Source: Acorus gramineus | Taxonomy: Eukaryota > Streptophyta > Magnoliopsida > Acorales > Acoraceae | Assembly: GCA_030737835.1 (NCBI GenBank) | Contig: CM060847.1 | Coordinates: 1,488,001 to 1,552,000, forward strand | Direction of reading: 5' to 3' | Length of the DNA: 64,000 nucleotides | In this document: piece after piece, positions 63,368 to 64,000 of the stretch | How the letters are laid out: each line of letters begins with the position of its first letter | Position numbering within the stretch: position 1 is the first letter of the stretch | Program-made: the position numbers and the translations under genes | Notes under the pieces: generated by a model | What the model saw: only the letters and a program-made list of their open reading frames with translations | What the model was told of the DNA's origin: nothing | The model's database searches: none

Positions 63368-63574
63368 TTATCTATTATGTAAAGGATTTGGGCCAGTGTA
63401 GACTCTCCTCTTCTGAGAACCAAAGCCTTCTTCAGTCCCATTGTTTCCATCAAATCTTCCTCTGATGGTCTCAACAGAAACTGAAGCTGCACAACAAGAG
63501 ATCTCCAACTGGAACGACAAAACCAAAAATAGCAAAACCAAGGCTAGAGTCTTCTTCTTCTTCTTTGCACCCAT
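63368..63574 (-). CDS. CLE peptide precursor (CLE16/17-like)
   Basis: A single-exon, 68-residue precursor. Residues 9-29 are hydrophobic after five lysines, a signal peptide for secretion; a short variable region follows; residues 56-67 are RRVYTGPNPLHN, matching the 12-residue CLE consensus RxVPxGPNPLHN, with one final Arg before the stop. CLE peptides are cut out, hydroxylated and sometimes arabinosylated, and bind CLV1-type receptor kinases to control stem-cell and vascular growth. Position 4 is Tyr instead of the usual (hydroxy)Pro, while Arabidopsis CLE16 and CLE17 have His there. An in-frame ATG at 63586 would add four residues (MYLD); 63574 gives the more usual signal-peptide start. 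Its receptor and role cannot be read from sequence. Confidence 0.9.
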   Translation of the reverse strand: MGAKKKKKTLALVLLFLVLSFQLEISCCAASVSVETIRGRFDGNNGTEEGFGSQKRRVYTGPNPLHNR

Positions 63575-64000
63575 ATCTAAATACATGTATTGAATACTAT
63601 ATCATGATTTGGGTCTTCATGAGGAGATATGGATGGTCAAATGAATGGGTTGCCGCATGAGGTGTGACTTGAATCAATGAAGGGAAGAAAAAAAAATTGG
63701 GTGGGGAAGTTTCTTTTGGATTGTGACTATATATTGTTATTTTTTGAACTAGGAAAGACACTATTTGGGGGGGGTGCTGAGAGGGAGAGATGGGAGGGCC
63801 TGTTTATGAGTGTTTTTGAACTGTAGGTTTGTCTGTTATGACTTTAGAGAGAGAGGGAGAGAGAGAGAGATGTCTAGTGAGCTCTGAGAGAGAGTTCAGA
63901 TGTCGGGTGAGCTTTTCGTCCATGTGAGTGAGTTCATTATTATTTATGGGGGGCTTCTATAGCTTTTTGTTTAATATTTATCAGAATTGTTGAGCATTAA
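63575..64000 (-). promoter_or_regulatory. CLE gene promoter and leader
   Basis: TATATAG on the minus strand at about 63727-63735 lies about 150 bp before the start codon and is a good TATA box. GA-rich microsatellites (63845-63895) lie farther upstream. The window ends within this region. Confidence 0.5.

Overview
The window is nuclear DNA from a flowering plant. Every gene is split by short introns. The proteins belong to plant families (CDPK-related kinase, chloroplast Holliday-junction resolvase MOC1, LNK/XRI1-type protein, CLE peptide), and the AT-rich spaces between genes are filled with small non-autonomous transposons. Gene content suggests a dicot; the species cannot be named from the sequence. 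No prokaryotic, plasmid, phage or CRISPR features are present.

Layout from left to right: 97-568 (-) first exon of a dual-specificity phosphatase running off the left edge, with an apparent frameshift; 1800-4035 (-) LNK3/4-XRI1-type protein; 7489-11164 (-) plant O-fucosyltransferase-family membrane protein; 15183-20094 (-) CDPK-related kinase with 11 exons; 20095-32719 a 12.6-kb gene-poor stretch rich in inverted-repeat elements; 32720-38625 (+) MOC1; 39270-43221 (-) METTL21-type methyltransferase, tail-to-tail with MOC1; 43222-48912 gene-poor; 48913-50586 (-) bHLH transcription factor; 53442-57774 (+) HMG-CoA lyase; 57775-63367 gene-poor with nested transposons; 63368-63574 (-) CLE peptide gene. 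I rebuilt each exon chain by hand; all complete chains close in frame with GT-AG introns except two in the methyltransferase gene (one GC-AG and one AT-AC). The genes are unrelated neighbours, as is usual in plants, and do not form a pathway.

The noncoding part is the more distinctive. A palindromic element of about 535 bp is present four times, and one copy is split by a hAT-type element with a perfect 8-bp target duplication. A second palindromic family has two copies. Tourist-like elements with TAA duplications sit in introns, one inside the AT-AC intron. A hAT-like element in a MOC1 intron contains 13 copies of the palindrome TTCGAA. I found no convincing new multi-gene system. The best leads are the AT-AC intron, the TTCGAA-dense element, the variant CLE peptide, the altered exon junction in HMG-CoA lyase, and the dated nesting of transposons.
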